Shown piece after piece: positions 1 through 10,713 of a stretch of 64,000 nucleotides of DNA (position 1 is its first letter; each line of letters begins with the position of its first letter). A program made the translations under genes and the position numbers. Origin of the DNA: Gonapodya prolifera JEL478 (Eukaryota > Monoblepharomycota > Monoblepharidomycetes > Monoblepharidales > Gonapodyaceae); NCBI GenBank assembly GCA_001574975.1, contig KQ965735.1, forward strand, positions 861,650 to 925,649. Reading direction: 5' to 3'. A model generated the notes under the pieces. The model did not search any database. It saw nothing but the letters and a program-made list of their open reading frames with translations, and was not told the DNA's origin.

Positions 1-818
1 AATGTAATTACAGCCGCGTGCTTGCACTCGACAAACTACTCACGACCTGATCCCGTGGGAAAGAGACTTTAAGATGTTCTCCGGTGCCATCCAACTCTAT
101 GACGTCGACACCGCTTGTTCAAGCTAAGTTTCCAGGGGAACGGTATTGCCATTACATTGCACGGATATGGTAGCAAATACAGAAATATCACGGACGACAT
201 GCGTTCCGCAGATACACACTGCCACCAAAAGATCATTTATAAAAGGTTGGCAACGACATTACAGTCGCACATGCGACGACAACAAAACCATACGGTGCCT
301 GTGTGTATGGTACCATCAAGGGCGACCGCTCTGACAGAAGAGCAAATCGCCTGAATCCCATTTCGGGGTTTTCAATACCAAGAGGAAAGCAATTTGACGA
401 GACGGTTACCTCCCAAAAAAAAAAAGGGGGAAAGCAAAGAATTGTTGTGCGAGAACAAAAATTCGTTGTGCAGGAAGGTGCAAAATGCAAAAAATGACAA
501 CAAGATGACGATTCAGGGAAAGTTGAGAGTCGCAGAGAGAGCAAAGCTGGGGTATGGTGGAATTCGAGACGGAGAGCGAGATCTGGAATGGAGAGGAACT
601 CCTGTGGTTGATGTCAGAACTCGAGAATTTGCATTTCAAAACAAGCACAACATACCTTAAGGCTAAAACGGACGGAGTCAGCAGCCGCATGGCATCAAAT
701 GCCAGCATTGTGATATGCGAATCCTCGCCGGCACAGTGTTCTTTGAAGTGTGGGAGACACAGATCGGGCGGGCTGAGTAATGGACGTCAGGATCAAGTGG
801 CACCTGGCGACATTCGTT
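1..818. other. No supported gene
   Basis: Several short open frames overlap here on both strands, but none has splice signals, a recognisable domain or a plausible start that I can defend. An A-rich run lies near 415-425. The segment lies downstream of the minus-strand exonuclease-fold gene and may hold its 3' untranslated region. Confidence 0.4.
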
Positions 819-2790
819 TCACACATTCACGTTACGAAATTTCATCGTGTGACCCATGTCCACGCCCCTGAGCGCAGACGCCAGCTTGCCCACATTACAA
901 GCCTGTGAGAGTTGTTTCGTGAAGGTTACTGACCTGGCAAGTAGCAACATCATCCAACTCAAATACTACGCTCACCAGGGGTCTGGGGCAAGAAAGCCAA
1001 AGGACTCGAGCATCGGCTTCGTCTGGACTTTCAGCGAAGGTCCTGATGCGATGTACTGGAAGTCGGTGGTGAGGTTGTGTCCTAAGACAAGTACTTTCCG
1101 CTGGCGCTTGCTGGTGCACGGACGAGCACAGAATCGCTGTCCTGGGCCAGAGGAAGAGGTGGATCCAGACACTCAAGTCGTACCCCGCCGCCTCACTCAA
1201 GTCCCGTAACATCATGACGAAACCGATGTGAGTCGGCAGGACGAGACTTCCGTTCCAGAAAATTTCACACGTCAACTGAGCTGGGATTTTTGGGTCCACC
1301 GGTGGTACTGCACCTGGAGGTGGCGGTTGTCCAAATGAGAAGTCGGCCACGGTGATTTTCTTCGTCTTCTTCTGCTTTTTTTGCCGCTCAAGTACGTGCA
1401 CAAGTTCGTCTCTGTCAATCACGTGCACGGTTCGCATTTTGCCAGTGCGAACGTCACAGATAGTCCATGCGAGTTGGTTGATTTTACCGTGTTGGTACTC
1501 GCAGTCAAAGGAGAAATATACGTCAGGGTCAGTCTCCGACATCCACCAGGAAAGATGGCGGATGTTCTTCCGTCCTGCAGGTAGCCGGTCCGAGTCAAGG
1601 CACCGTTGTAGGGGGTAACCTTGGCACGTTGCAGCTCGAATTCCAGCGAACGAACTCATAAGGGTGCTCCCGTGCACACAAAAAGACCGTACCGTTGGGT
1701 AAAGAGTCTCGTAGGTTCCGGATCCCGCTCGCTGATCCTAGCGCTTTGAAGGATACAGCTTAGGGAATGGCTGCATACCTCTGAATGGTGGCGGTCACGT
1801 CGCCTGCATCTTCCGGTGACCCAGCCACGCCACGAGAAGTGAAAGTCCCGTATATGGATAGAAGTTCGGTACTGACTAGGCTCAAAGATTGCAACAGAGT
1901 GTCCACATAAGGATTGGTGCTTTCCCAGTCCTGCGCCGTCAGACTCTCCGGTTCCGACAAAGAACCCTCACTCCCGTCGGGGAGAAGAAACTCGTATTAA
2001 ATTGGTGAATGAATGTATCCGCGTGGTCGGAGCTAAGAATGACTGGGGAGGCAAATGAATGGAAACGGCCATTAGTTGAGCTTCCCTTCAGATGTCAGAG
2101 AACAAACTTACTTTCGAGACACTGAAAGTACTCATCGAGTCCCCATCGGTCCAAGATGACTTTCACGATGGTTCTATTCGACGGCGACCTGAACGTCGCG
2201 TCGAGTATCGGACTGTTTGTCACATCTATTCCGGCCTCACTGGCATTCCTCTTCATCCCCGACTCCGTGGTTGGGGGAGGAGGCGGAGGAGGAGGAGGAG
2301 AAGGGGGAGGAGGAGAAGGGGGAGGAGGAGAAGGGGGAGGAGGAGAAAGGGGAGGAGAAAGAGGAGGCGGAGGAGATTGAGGTGGAGGAGGAGGAGAAAA
2401 AGTAGCAGAACAAGAACAAGAAAGAGGAGGAGGAGTGCCGGGTTTGTTCTCAACCCTAGCTTTTTTTAAAAGTGGTTGAGCGCCTTGTTCCCCGTGAAAC
2501 TTGGCGAGAAGGAACTGCACAATATTGTGTTGAGCCTCCGGATGGGCTGCTCTGCTGAGTCTTTCTTTCAGCTCCCTTCGAATCGATGCTGAAATGTCCA
2601 GGTCATCATCTCAAGCAGTGTCTGAGAACAGCGAGGAGCTCCCAGTATGGCTCAGGAGGGGTTACTGTTGGAGTCGATGCGATGACGGGAACTGGCGCCC
2701 TGGAGGCGAGTTGCTTCCCCTTGGCAGAAGCAACGCTGGTTTCCGCAGGAGTGGCCATCGTCGATGCGCTGGACGATCCAGTCCCGTGTC
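819..2790 (-). CDS. Gfd2/YDR514C-like exonuclease-fold protein, multi-exon
   Basis: A DEDD-type exonuclease fold is visible. The first catalytic motif is SFDCEYQ (D-x-E) at about 1515-1535, and a later VLGHNLTTDFQYI segment at about 1060-1100 carries a further acid. This layout resembles the C-terminal domain of yeast Gfd2/YDR514C-type proteins, which are putative 3'-5' exonucleases. Good GT-AG introns join the pieces: GTAAGT near 2110 to CAG near 2050; GTGAGG to GCAG near 1970-1930; GTATGC near 1775 to TAG near 1740; GTACGG to GAG near 1705-1655; GTACGA to CCAG near 1190-1150; GTGAGC near 975 to CAG near 930. The N-terminal half holds a long proline tract coded by the GGA/TCC repeat. A one-base frame change near 2610 separates a possible start (2755 region) from the next segment, so the 5' end is unresolved or broken. 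The C-terminus stops at 819, without the conserved end I would expect. Family fairly likely; exact gene model uncertain. Confidence 0.5.
2270..2400. repeat. GGA/TCC microsatellite coding a proline tract
   Basis: About 130 bp of nearly pure GGAGGA/GGGGGA repeats. On the minus strand, in frame with the Gfd2-like gene, it reads as runs of proline broken by serine. Such tracts expand and contract easily. Long spurious reading frames on both strands come from this composition. Confidence 0.9.
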
Positions 2791-2799
2791 AATGAAACA

Positions 2800-4640
2800 A
2801 TAGGATCAATCGTGTCGTCGAATCCTCATCCGAGCACTCCGAGGCAGGCCGAGTGAGCGTCCGCCAGCTGGAGAAACTCCAGTCAGCGTGGGTGAGAGAG
2901 TCAAGGGGACGCACAGTTTTGCGGTGGAGAAACACGTCTGGGAACGGGAGCGTGCGACAGGTAGAGTCCGTGGAGAGCCGAACGTCGTGAATGCTTCAAG
3001 GGAGGCCCCGCTCTCCACCGTGATGGTTGACAGACTGGAGGCGGGACCTCGCAAGAAGAAAACAACGGCCATTCTACAGTGGCTACCTCATAAACGCCAC
3101 ACTATCATTTTATCACGTAGCAGCAGCGTTGTGGAGTTGTATCTTTTCATGTGACATACAGTTGGATATTCTTACGGGAATATTCGCAGAGTGGGTGGGG
3201 TTGGCTACGGATTCTCCCACGAGAGCTGTGACGTCAGTCTGACTCCTCGATGAAAACAACTCCCTGAAGTGAACTGCAACAATTCATACAATATTCCATC
3301 AACCTGTTGGCTTACTGAGAAGTGTCCGATCTTCGTTGTCTAGACCGGAAAACCAGATATGGGATATTGACAGGTGCCACTACCCGATCTTTGCACAAAA
3401 CTCACAAGTCTGAACTATCCACCGAAATTTGTATTCCGGGGTCTCAAAAGTGTAAAAGCGAGAGAATATTTGAAAGGGGTAAAGTGTGGTGCTACTGTGG
3501 GTGAGTCAAAGCAGTGACCCAATCGGTTGTGCAGGTGAACGCGTTTTGGCGTTTTCTTTCCAATCCACTTAACACCCAGTATACCCAGTTCCCCCAGCGC
3601 GCAAATGCGAACGTCGTTGAGACGGTGGACTGCAGTTCCTTCCGACAGGTTTCTGATTCTCCCGGTCGACCGCCTCCCCCTCCCAGCGCCGCACCCCACT
3701 CGGCTCTCCAAAGGTTCTTTCTTGGAGACACAACCCTCCATGGCGATGCAATAAGAGGCGTGCGCCCGAGGTGAAACCGGTCAGGAGCCGGTGGATTATG
3801 CGATCTTCCTGGGCACCTACGTTCGAGGACGTAGGAAAGCCAGGTTGGGACCCCTCGGTTGGCACGTCCATGCCTTGTCGTCGTCCACAGTGTGGACAAG
3901 AGGCTATCCCCTTCAAGAGTTCCTGCTGTAGGGAGAGAGGACCTCATCGAGTCTGGATAACTCCACTCCAAAGCTGGCGTCTCTTTGTATGGACGAATAG
4001 AGACGAGCACATCTGTGTTATCTCTCTTTAGATGCGAGGACGTCATTCTGTGAGTTTCGTGGGTCCTTGACGGAGTGTGGGAGGAGATTTTCTTCATTGA
4101 CTGATGACTTTTTGCTCTTCGCTTCACATAGATATCCGTACGAATGTGTTGTGCCTTGCACTCTTCCGACTTCAAGCAATACTTTATGGTCGGTCGCATC
4201 AGTCTCTTGGATACTTTTGGGGGGGTGACTTAATCACCTCGGTTGCGGTGTTCTACAAGAGTACCACCATCAACTTGGGGGCTTTCCCATGAAACTCCAT
4301 CAGGTAGAACGGTCGCTCATGGAGTTTTTTTGCGCGGTAAGAGGGATGTGTCCCGTCAGTGGAACTTTGCAATGGCCGGGTCTACAACAGTGCACTGTGT
4401 GCTATCGAGGTTCTAAAAAGTCATACTTGTATGTTGGGTGAATTACATTGAAGTTGTGAAATCCAACTCAGTTGTGTCCCCAGTGGTTTTTGTGCAAGAC
4501 AGGAAAAGGACAATCTTGACAATTGATGGAGATCTCCAACCCGTCACAGCCTTTTCGCGGTTCACGTCGGTCGAAAGTGAGGGTATCTATTCAGCCACAC
4601 GAGTCTATCTGTACAGTGCTGCGAAAGAATACAGACAGCG
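2800..4640. other. No convincing gene
   Basis: The longest frame is a 235-codon minus-strand frame at 3492-4199. It is rich in Arg, Ser and Thr, lacks a domain, and has no splice-consistent extension, so I treat it as chance. There is a G run near 4210. No tRNA, repeat or transposon similarity was recognised. Confidence 0.4.
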
Positions 4641-4717
4641 TCATCAACCCGATGAGCGGGCAAAGGGAGTGTGACCGCAGCCTGGTCTTCACCTCCACGT
4701 CCACGTCACAGTCTCCA

Positions 4718-5886
4718 ATGCCAGAAGTCCTGACGTCCACGCCGCATCTGTCCGCGTCTCCATCCGCCTCCTCCTCCGCATCATCCCCGCGCTACGACGA
4801 CTCGCCATCCCAGCGATCCGTCGCATCCGCGCTCAACGACTTCGAACGCGCAGCCGACGACGACGCGGCCGCATCGATCTCCTCTTCCTCTCCTCTCTCC
4901 ACAACTTCATCAAACGACTACAACAGGTACATCCTCGCGGCAGCGTCGGCAGGGTCCGTGGGTGCGTTCGCCTGGACAGTGAGGAGGAATCTCAGGAGAG
5001 ATGCCGCGGGGCAGGCCGTCGACCCATACTTAGCTGCGCAAGCCGCGTCCGGTGGGCCGCTGCGGAATCCCAAGCTTGTTGTCTACACCTACGCGGGAGG
5101 GGCCTTCGCAACTGCGACGGCACTCGTTGGACTCGGTGCCTTTGCGCTGCTCACGGGATTGAGCAGTTATTTCGGTGTGAATTCGGTGAGTTCGGATGGT
5201 GCGGGGTGGGGACCGGGGGTTGCTTTGCTGGTTGCGGTGATGGGACACTTGTGGGAATATTGGAAAGCACCGGAGGAAAGACGTGTCTGTGGAACCGAAA
5301 TTGTAATGACCAATGGAATTCACGACGAAAGATGGAAAATGATCGTTAATTTTAAAGCGAAGAACCGGGGTCGGGACAGACCACGAAACGGCAAGCGCAC
5401 GAAGGGGAATGGACAATGACCATTGAATGGAAACCACGCGGATCACCCTTTCACCGCACAGAATACGATTAGCCCGCGGAATGGAAAGCACAAGAGCGGG
5501 TCGGGACAGACTGCGGAACCGAAAGCGAAGAAAATGGAAACCACGGATCAACATCCCGCAGAAGTCGGTCGACTCACGTGTCCCTTCCACACCCCCAACA
5601 ACTCCAGTGGTCATCCCTACACGCCGCCCTCCGCGCTTCATTCCAACGCACATTCCCCTCGCTCGTCGTCACGCCCGGGCCCGAACCCTCGCTCTCGCGA
5701 GACCCGGCGTGGCGCGAGCTCGTCGAGGAGGTCCGCGCCGAGGTCGGGAGGGCTGATGCGGCGGGCGCCGAGGGGCAGGGGCAGGGACAGGGGCTGGATG
5801 GGGACGGGGGAGGGAAGACGGATGGGTGGGCTGGGGCGTTGAGGAGGGCGGGAGAGGGCGCGTTGGGGGGACAGGGGTTGCGATAG
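4718..5886 (+). CDS. TMEM242-like small membrane protein
   Basis: Two exons, 4718-5185 and 5608-5886, joined by a 422-bp GTGAGT...CAG intron in phase 0, give 248 residues. The first 65 residues are Ser/Ala/Asp-rich. A first membrane segment lies at about 71-88 (YILAAASAGSVGAFAWTV) and a second at about 123-147, ending in SSYFGVNS. Exon 2 continues with WSSLHAALRASFQRTFP, which resembles the end of the second helix and the M-x-D-F-R-x-x-M-x-x-x-F-P region of animal TMEM242. TMEM242 family members are small two-helix mitochondrial proteins tied to assembly of respiratory complexes. The start at 4718 was chosen as the first Met after which the protein looks normal; an in-frame Met at 4652 is possible. 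The tail is unusually Gly/Gln-rich. The match is by layout and short motifs only. Confidence 0.5.
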
Positions 5887-6445
5887 GATGGTGTGGGAGG
5901 AGACTGGGGTTAGAAAGAGGATGGAGTTGGGTGGTGGACTGGGTGGGACGGGGCAGGTGGAAGGGATGGACTGTTGTTGGGGAGGACTGTCGGCCGCGAA
6001 AATAGGTGGAACGAATTGTGTGTTGTTGGGGAGGACTTTTGCCCACGAAAATGGGTGGAACGGATGGATGTTGATAGGGAAGGAGAGGAGTGCGGTATGA
6101 CCCAGACGTGCTTGGGCTCGTCGTTCGACAGGATGTGGCCGAATTCTCACCGCTGACGGGGCGGGTCGTCTGTATGTAGCTCGCTGTGTTAAATGCGAAT
6201 GCGGATATTCTGTGCCATTGAAGATGCCTCGCGCCACGCTGGTCCAGGTCGGAGAAGTTCGGAAAAGCGTGGCAACTCGTCGTGTTGCGTTGGTCCTACG
6301 CAATGTGGATGTCGAAAACACGAGTGTCTATTTTTTCCAAATTATGATGCAGAAACAATCTTTGCAAAAACAAAGCCCTTCCTTTCTCCCTTCCTCTCTC
6401 TTATCCCGTCGCCCACGACCCCCGCTCCCCGCGGCTACCACCACA
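5887..6445. other. Convergent intergenic region
   Basis: G-rich sequence between the 3' ends of the TMEM242-like gene (+) and the dehydrogenase gene (-). A short G-rich stretch of the type GGTGGAACGGA...TTGTTGGGGAGGACT occurs twice near 5974-6070. Long proline-rich minus-strand frames here mirror this composition and are not genes. Confidence 0.5.
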
Positions 6446-7772
6446 TCACACCCCCGTGACCGTCCTCAAATACGCCCACACCCTCTCCGCCACCTCCTTC
6501 GTCCTGCCCTCCTCCTTGCTCCACTTACTCCCCTCCACGACTTTCACGTCCACCTTTTGCACGAGCGCGCCGTTGGGGAGCGTGCCGTCGGGGTTCGTCA
6601 GTGCGTACACTGCGGTGCGCGCGTACGTTTCGGGAGTCGAGGCGCCTAGGAAGGGGATGTAAGGGAGGATGGGGCGGTAGCTAGTGTGGGGGGTGAGAGG
6701 AAGGTTGGGCGTGGGTTTTGGGAGTGAAAAGGGTGAAGTGGAGAGAAGGAAGTGAGGGTTATGGGAGCTTACAGGTTGTAAAGGAAGGGAAGGGGGAAGG
6801 GCATGTTGTTGTTCTCAGGGCCATTCGTCATGACCAGTCCTAAGCCCACGCCAAGTCGGATCAGCGGGGTCAGCAACGGGGGTCAGACTGTCATTCCATT
6901 ATCCTCTGAGCACCGCACCAACGCCAACTCACCCGGAAACGCATGCAAGTACCGCACACCACCCTCGCCTTCCCTCCTCGCCCACTCCTTCGCTACCACG
7001 TCGTTGACCTGGGACGCGATATTGGCCGCCGCCAGTGTCCCGAACGCACCGGGTTTTTGCAGTTGGAGGTCGTCAAGGTCGGGTGCGCGGAACCCGTTCC
7101 CGGCACCGGAGATGTTGAGCACAGTGCCCCGCGGAACCGCACGGTTGAGGTAGGGGTGGAGGAGACTGGGGATGGCGAAGCTTTTGGGGGAAACGGCGGG
7201 ATGAATTGCGGGGACGACGGTGTCAAGACGGGAGCTCCTGGAACAAAAAACACCCCGCATGAAATACGTCCCAACGTACCGGGAGGCAACGTTGGTCATG
7301 AACGCGGTCTCGTTGCCCTCCTTTGTCAATTTCGCACCCCTGAACGCCAACCCCCCCGCGCACAGCACGAGGTAGTGCAGCCCGGCCCGGTCCACCGCAC
7401 CACCGTTCATCCGGGGTACTTCTTCAGCGATACGGCGGCATTCGGAGACCAGCGACGTGTCGGCGGACAGGAACTCGATCTTCTGCCCGCGATCTTGGTT
7501 CGCCGACGCCGCGCGGATGACCTCGTCCGCCCGGGCGGGGTTGCGGCCTGTGATGACCACGTTGGATCCTGGCGGTGGCCGTCGCGGCGGGCGGGGGGGC
7601 GGGGAAACGTCAGGGTACGTCACGATCCAAATGCGACGACTGACGCACCCTTGGAGTGCAGCAGCAGCGCGACCGACGCTCCGATGCCTTGCGTGCCACC
7701 GACGACGACGGCGTTGCGGCCTGTGAGGTCGAGTGTGCCCGTGGCGCCTGCGATGTGCGAGAGGGTTGTCAT
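6446..7772 (-). CDS. Short-chain dehydrogenase/reductase (SDR), atypical active site
   Basis: Five exons (7772-7649, 7568-7280, 7237-6933, 6839-6773, 6680-6446) join in one frame to give 339 residues. Residues 20-40 contain the Rossmann motif VVGGTQGIGAS, followed after intron 1 by NVVITGRNPARADE. An LVLCAGG segment corresponds to the NNAG motif of SDRs and NISGAG to the strand carrying the catalytic Ser. The usual Y-x-x-x-K is not visible: the expected position reads ASQVNDVVAKEWA. The enzyme may therefore be a divergent oxidoreductase or catalytically altered. Introns are 42-93 bp. The acceptor of exon 4 is uncertain because an open frame with hydrophobic residues continues upstream of it. 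Start at 7772 gives MTTLSHIAG directly before the nucleotide-binding fold. Substrate unknown. Confidence 0.75.
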
Positions 7773-8379
7773 GTATTTGCTGATGTGAGCAAGTGAGGGT
7801 GACGGACAAACTTTCAACATTATCACCCAACCCAACACACCTCTGAAACGCCGTGCGACGCACCGAGACAACATTTGGGGAGTAAAATGAGATAACGTCC
7901 ATCTCTTGAGACAGAGGAGAAAAACAGGTTCAAAAAAAACTGTAAAAGAGGTAAAAGTTCGGGAAACTCTCCATTCACGCCGCTTACTGGAACGGAGTAA
8001 ACGTGAAATTGATCGAATTCAAATTGTTGCTACTCTCAACAAGTAATTCTTGCACTTAAGACCCAGATTTGACCGCAGCGTACCTTCAAACACAACTCAC
8101 AAGATCCAACCAGATTCGCGAAATACCCACGCGCAACCACACGGCGCGGTACCCATCGCGTACGTAGAGTGTCCTTGGCTTCCCGCCGACCAAGCCTTGC
8201 GAGAGTTCCAAGTCACCTGCGGCCTGCCGTCTGACAACGTTCTGCATGCTCATACAGGCCCTTAGCGTCCAGCGCGTGCATCGACATCGACATATCTCGT
8301 CATAATACGGGGTTTCCAGGTGGGCTTCGGCGGTTTTGACGGGTTTGAAGTCGACATTAAGAGACGGCGGGGAACTCTC
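7773..8379. other. Intergenic, no gene seen
   Basis: Upstream region of the minus-strand dehydrogenase gene. Short overlapping frames only; nothing recognised. Confidence 0.4.
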
Positions 8380-9000
8380 GAACCGGGTTTCCGGACGGAG
8401 AAGATGCGCTTTGCAATCTTCTGCAGCATCATTCGTTTGCATGAAAGCTGGAAGTTTTATCTGTGTGTGTATTGCAACTGGTCTTTTATCGACCGTATTT
8501 TGAAGCGAGAATCGTGCTTAGGCATTACGTGGATGCACGTGCTTCGTCTCACAGATATTTCTCCCCTTAGGATGCGTACGTACCAACCGAAGATGTAAAC
8601 ACGACATCACACCAAATTCTCTCCTTACAAGCAAACAAGTGCCCGATCTCAAAATAAAGTTGATGAGACCTCGCTCGCTCAAAGGAAGAGGTTGTCGAAC
8701 CCGGAAAGAAGTGCATTGCTCGGGTCGGCGGGATCATCCGCTCTCGGGCGGACCCTTTGTGTAGGCCCTGTGCGTTGGCTCTTTCTTGATCTCAGGATCA
8801 GCGGTGGAGTAGTGAGGCTCCTGGAGAATGGACCGGACCGCGGGCGTTGGCAGCCTCTGGAAACTGGAACGTTGCTTTGTTTCTTGTCAGATGTCTGTCC
8901 CATTGTTCCTTCATTTCACTCTGGGTGCGCTGCGTCGGAGTGGTGCACCCGGAGTTGTGCAGGAGGGGCCAGCACCTTACTTCGACGTCATCGAGCTCAT
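8380..9000 (-). repeat. Dispersed repeat copy 1 (inverted relative to copy 2)
   Basis: The reverse complement of this segment aligns over its whole length with 42365-43025. Shared blocks include ATCCTGAGATCAAGAAAGAG, CCGACCCGAGCAATGCAC, GGACTTGTTTGCTTGT-type sequence, CTTCAAAATACGGTCGATAA and TTTCATGCAA. Similarity ends near 8380 and 9000. At one end lies a conserved hairpin, GGGTGC...GCACCC, at about 8925-8955. Short frames on both strands are partly shared (PVRWLFLDLRI; RLHESWKFY), but stops and indels make coding unlikely. I cannot assign it to a SINE, MITE or Helitron class. Confidence 0.75.
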
Positions 9001-10040
9001 GGTGTTATCACCCAAGCCCTTCAAACTTCAAGGTGAGGTACTTTTTTTCAAGAGTGCATCCATACGTTCTGACAGAAGTTTATTCCCTCTTGGATGCAAT
9101 GACTAGCTTGAACGATGTGGGGATCTGATCGGTGTGTCAGGGCCCATGATTTGGACGGTAGGTGTTTATCGCACCCGAGAGTATCATGCGAGAGCAGCGT
9201 TCGGGCGTTTGTTGTTGGCACCACTCCATTGCACAACCGGAGTAAAGAGGATGGCCTGAGCTCCTTGGGGCCGTTACGACAGAACTTGAGCGTTGCCGGG
9301 ATGGTCTGGAACTGTCTTTGGCGATGTTACAGCTTTACTAACCTCGTGGGATCATCTTATTCACAGATTGTTTCGGTGTTCTTCGCATTCCCTCGGGTGC
9401 TGGGGTCTGGCCATTTCAGTCTTCACCGTGTCGAAGCTGCGTCGCTATGCTCAACATTTTATGCTCCCGTAAACACACTTGTTTCTTCAGCCCGCGCATT
9501 GACCTTCACTCACCGCCTGTGTCCCATCATTACCCGTTCATTCCGAAACTTAAACCCTTTTTACACATCGAAGCGATAGATAGGTGAGCGACTCGCCAAC
9601 GGTTCCTTCAGGTGTCATGATCACAAAAGTGATGCCTTGGTGTTGTGAGACCGCACTGACGCAGAGATCTTCCACTATTACAAGGATTTCAATAAAGCAT
9701 ATTCCATGTCATTGGGGGAATGTATAGAGCGCAAAGCCGCAGATCTGACATTTTCCACGGGGACCGAATGTGTGGTTGAGGTACCAGTAGCATCTGCTGA
9801 TGAATTCTCGCAAACTCAAATGATCCAGAAATTTTTTATTTTATTATAAAGGCCCCTTAATAGCAAAAAAAAAAAATGGCCTCACTTGGGTCACTGCAAT
9901 AACCTAGTGATCATCGGGACCTTAATCATCGTCGAAACCGCGAGATTCGCAGTAAGTGCTACATTTTTGTGCTCTACCGTAGATGTTCGTTGAGTCAGAC
10001 AGAACTTGGGATGGGGGCTCGGCCCCCAGCCGCTGGCCTC
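9001..10040. other. Intergenic, AT-rich in part, no recognised gene
   Basis: A 154-codon plus-strand frame at 9115-9579 has no recognisable features. A very AT-rich stretch with a 12-base A run lies at about 9825-9880. A short GC hairpin (GGGGGCTCGGCCCCC) lies near 10014-10028. Confidence 0.4.
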
Positions 10041-10048
10041 AGTTCATG

Positions 10049-10202
10049 CCCTGCCAAGAGCCAAGAGTATTAAGAATGCCCAGTATTTTCAGTCTTTTGT
10101 AGCACACTCTTGGTACTTGGCGGGACACTGAGCTTCTGCCCCCCGTCCACAGTGATGCCACGGTGTCCTGCCAAGTGCCCAGAGCTTGCAATAAAAGACA
10201 AG
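10049..10202. repeat. Triple alternating inverted repeat
   Basis: Three related units alternate in orientation. CTGCCAAGAGCCAAGAG at about 10051 and CTGCCAAGTGCCCAGAG at about 10169 face CTCTTGGTACTTGGCGGG at about 10107. The second and third units form a long imperfect hairpin with arms of about 39 bp (10092-10130 and 10163-10201; by hand about 31 of 39 positions pair). It sits under 100 bp upstream of the small secreted-protein gene. It could be a miniature transposon or a structured upstream element. Confidence 0.65.
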
Positions 10203-10288
10203 CAGACAGCATTCTCTCATCCAATTTCGCTCTCGAAAGTCAGACCGGTACATTCACGCGGACTCAATCAACAAAGCGCGTGCAGACA

Positions 10289-10713
10289 ATGGTGCCACGT
10301 CGCTCACTTCCATTCGTGCCGTTGGCATTGGTCGTCTCATTAGCTCTCTACGTGATCGCTTCAAGTCTTTTCCCACCTTTCCAGCACCATGCGGTGTCGG
10401 CGGCTGCAATACCCCTTTTCCGTCGTGAAGACATAAAGGCCTGTGACATAGATTTTGATTGCAGTTGGGATGAATATTGTGAGGCTCCTCTTTAGCGTTG
10501 TTGTTCGATACAACATCCGTCTTCGTCTCACATTCTTTACAATCAGGTTTCAAGGAACGCTTCTGTGTCCCCTATCCACAACCTCCACCCGATCCTGATC
10601 CTCTTCCAGACCCAAATCCCCCAAACGATCCAGGAGATGAAGAAGGTGGTGGGGATCCCTCAGACCCTGGAGATGGAGGGCTGCCAATTGAAGAACCAGA
10701 TAACGAGGATTGA
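10289..10713 (+). CDS. Small secreted Cys-rich protein with acidic Pro tail
   Basis: Two exons, 10289-10478 and 10547-10713, joined by a 68-bp GTGAGG...CAG intron, give 118 residues. The N-terminus is MVPRRS followed by a hydrophobic stretch (FVPLALVVSLALYVIASSLF), so it is a signal peptide or anchor. The intron falls inside a compact cysteine motif. The spliced product reads C-x5-C-x5-C-x5-C (ACDIDFDC, then SWDEYC, then FKERFCVP), like small disulfide modules of the EB/Dickkopf-like kind. The tail is PQPPPDPDPLPDPNPPNDP followed by a Gly/Asp/Glu-rich end. No enzyme motif. I do not recognise a family; a cell-surface or effector-like role is a guess. Confidence 0.55.

Noticed and set aside
3492-4199. 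235-codon minus-strand open frame
   Set aside because: No domain, atypical composition and no start context; overlaps other equally open frames.
5638-6321. Long proline/arginine-rich minus-strand frames
   Set aside because: They mirror the G-rich plus strand around the TMEM242-like exon 2 and the convergent spacer; no splice logic or domain.
8692-9036. 114-codon frame in repeat copy 1 as a gene
   Set aside because: A similar frame occurs in copy 2 but with indels and different ends; shared DNA, not a conserved protein.
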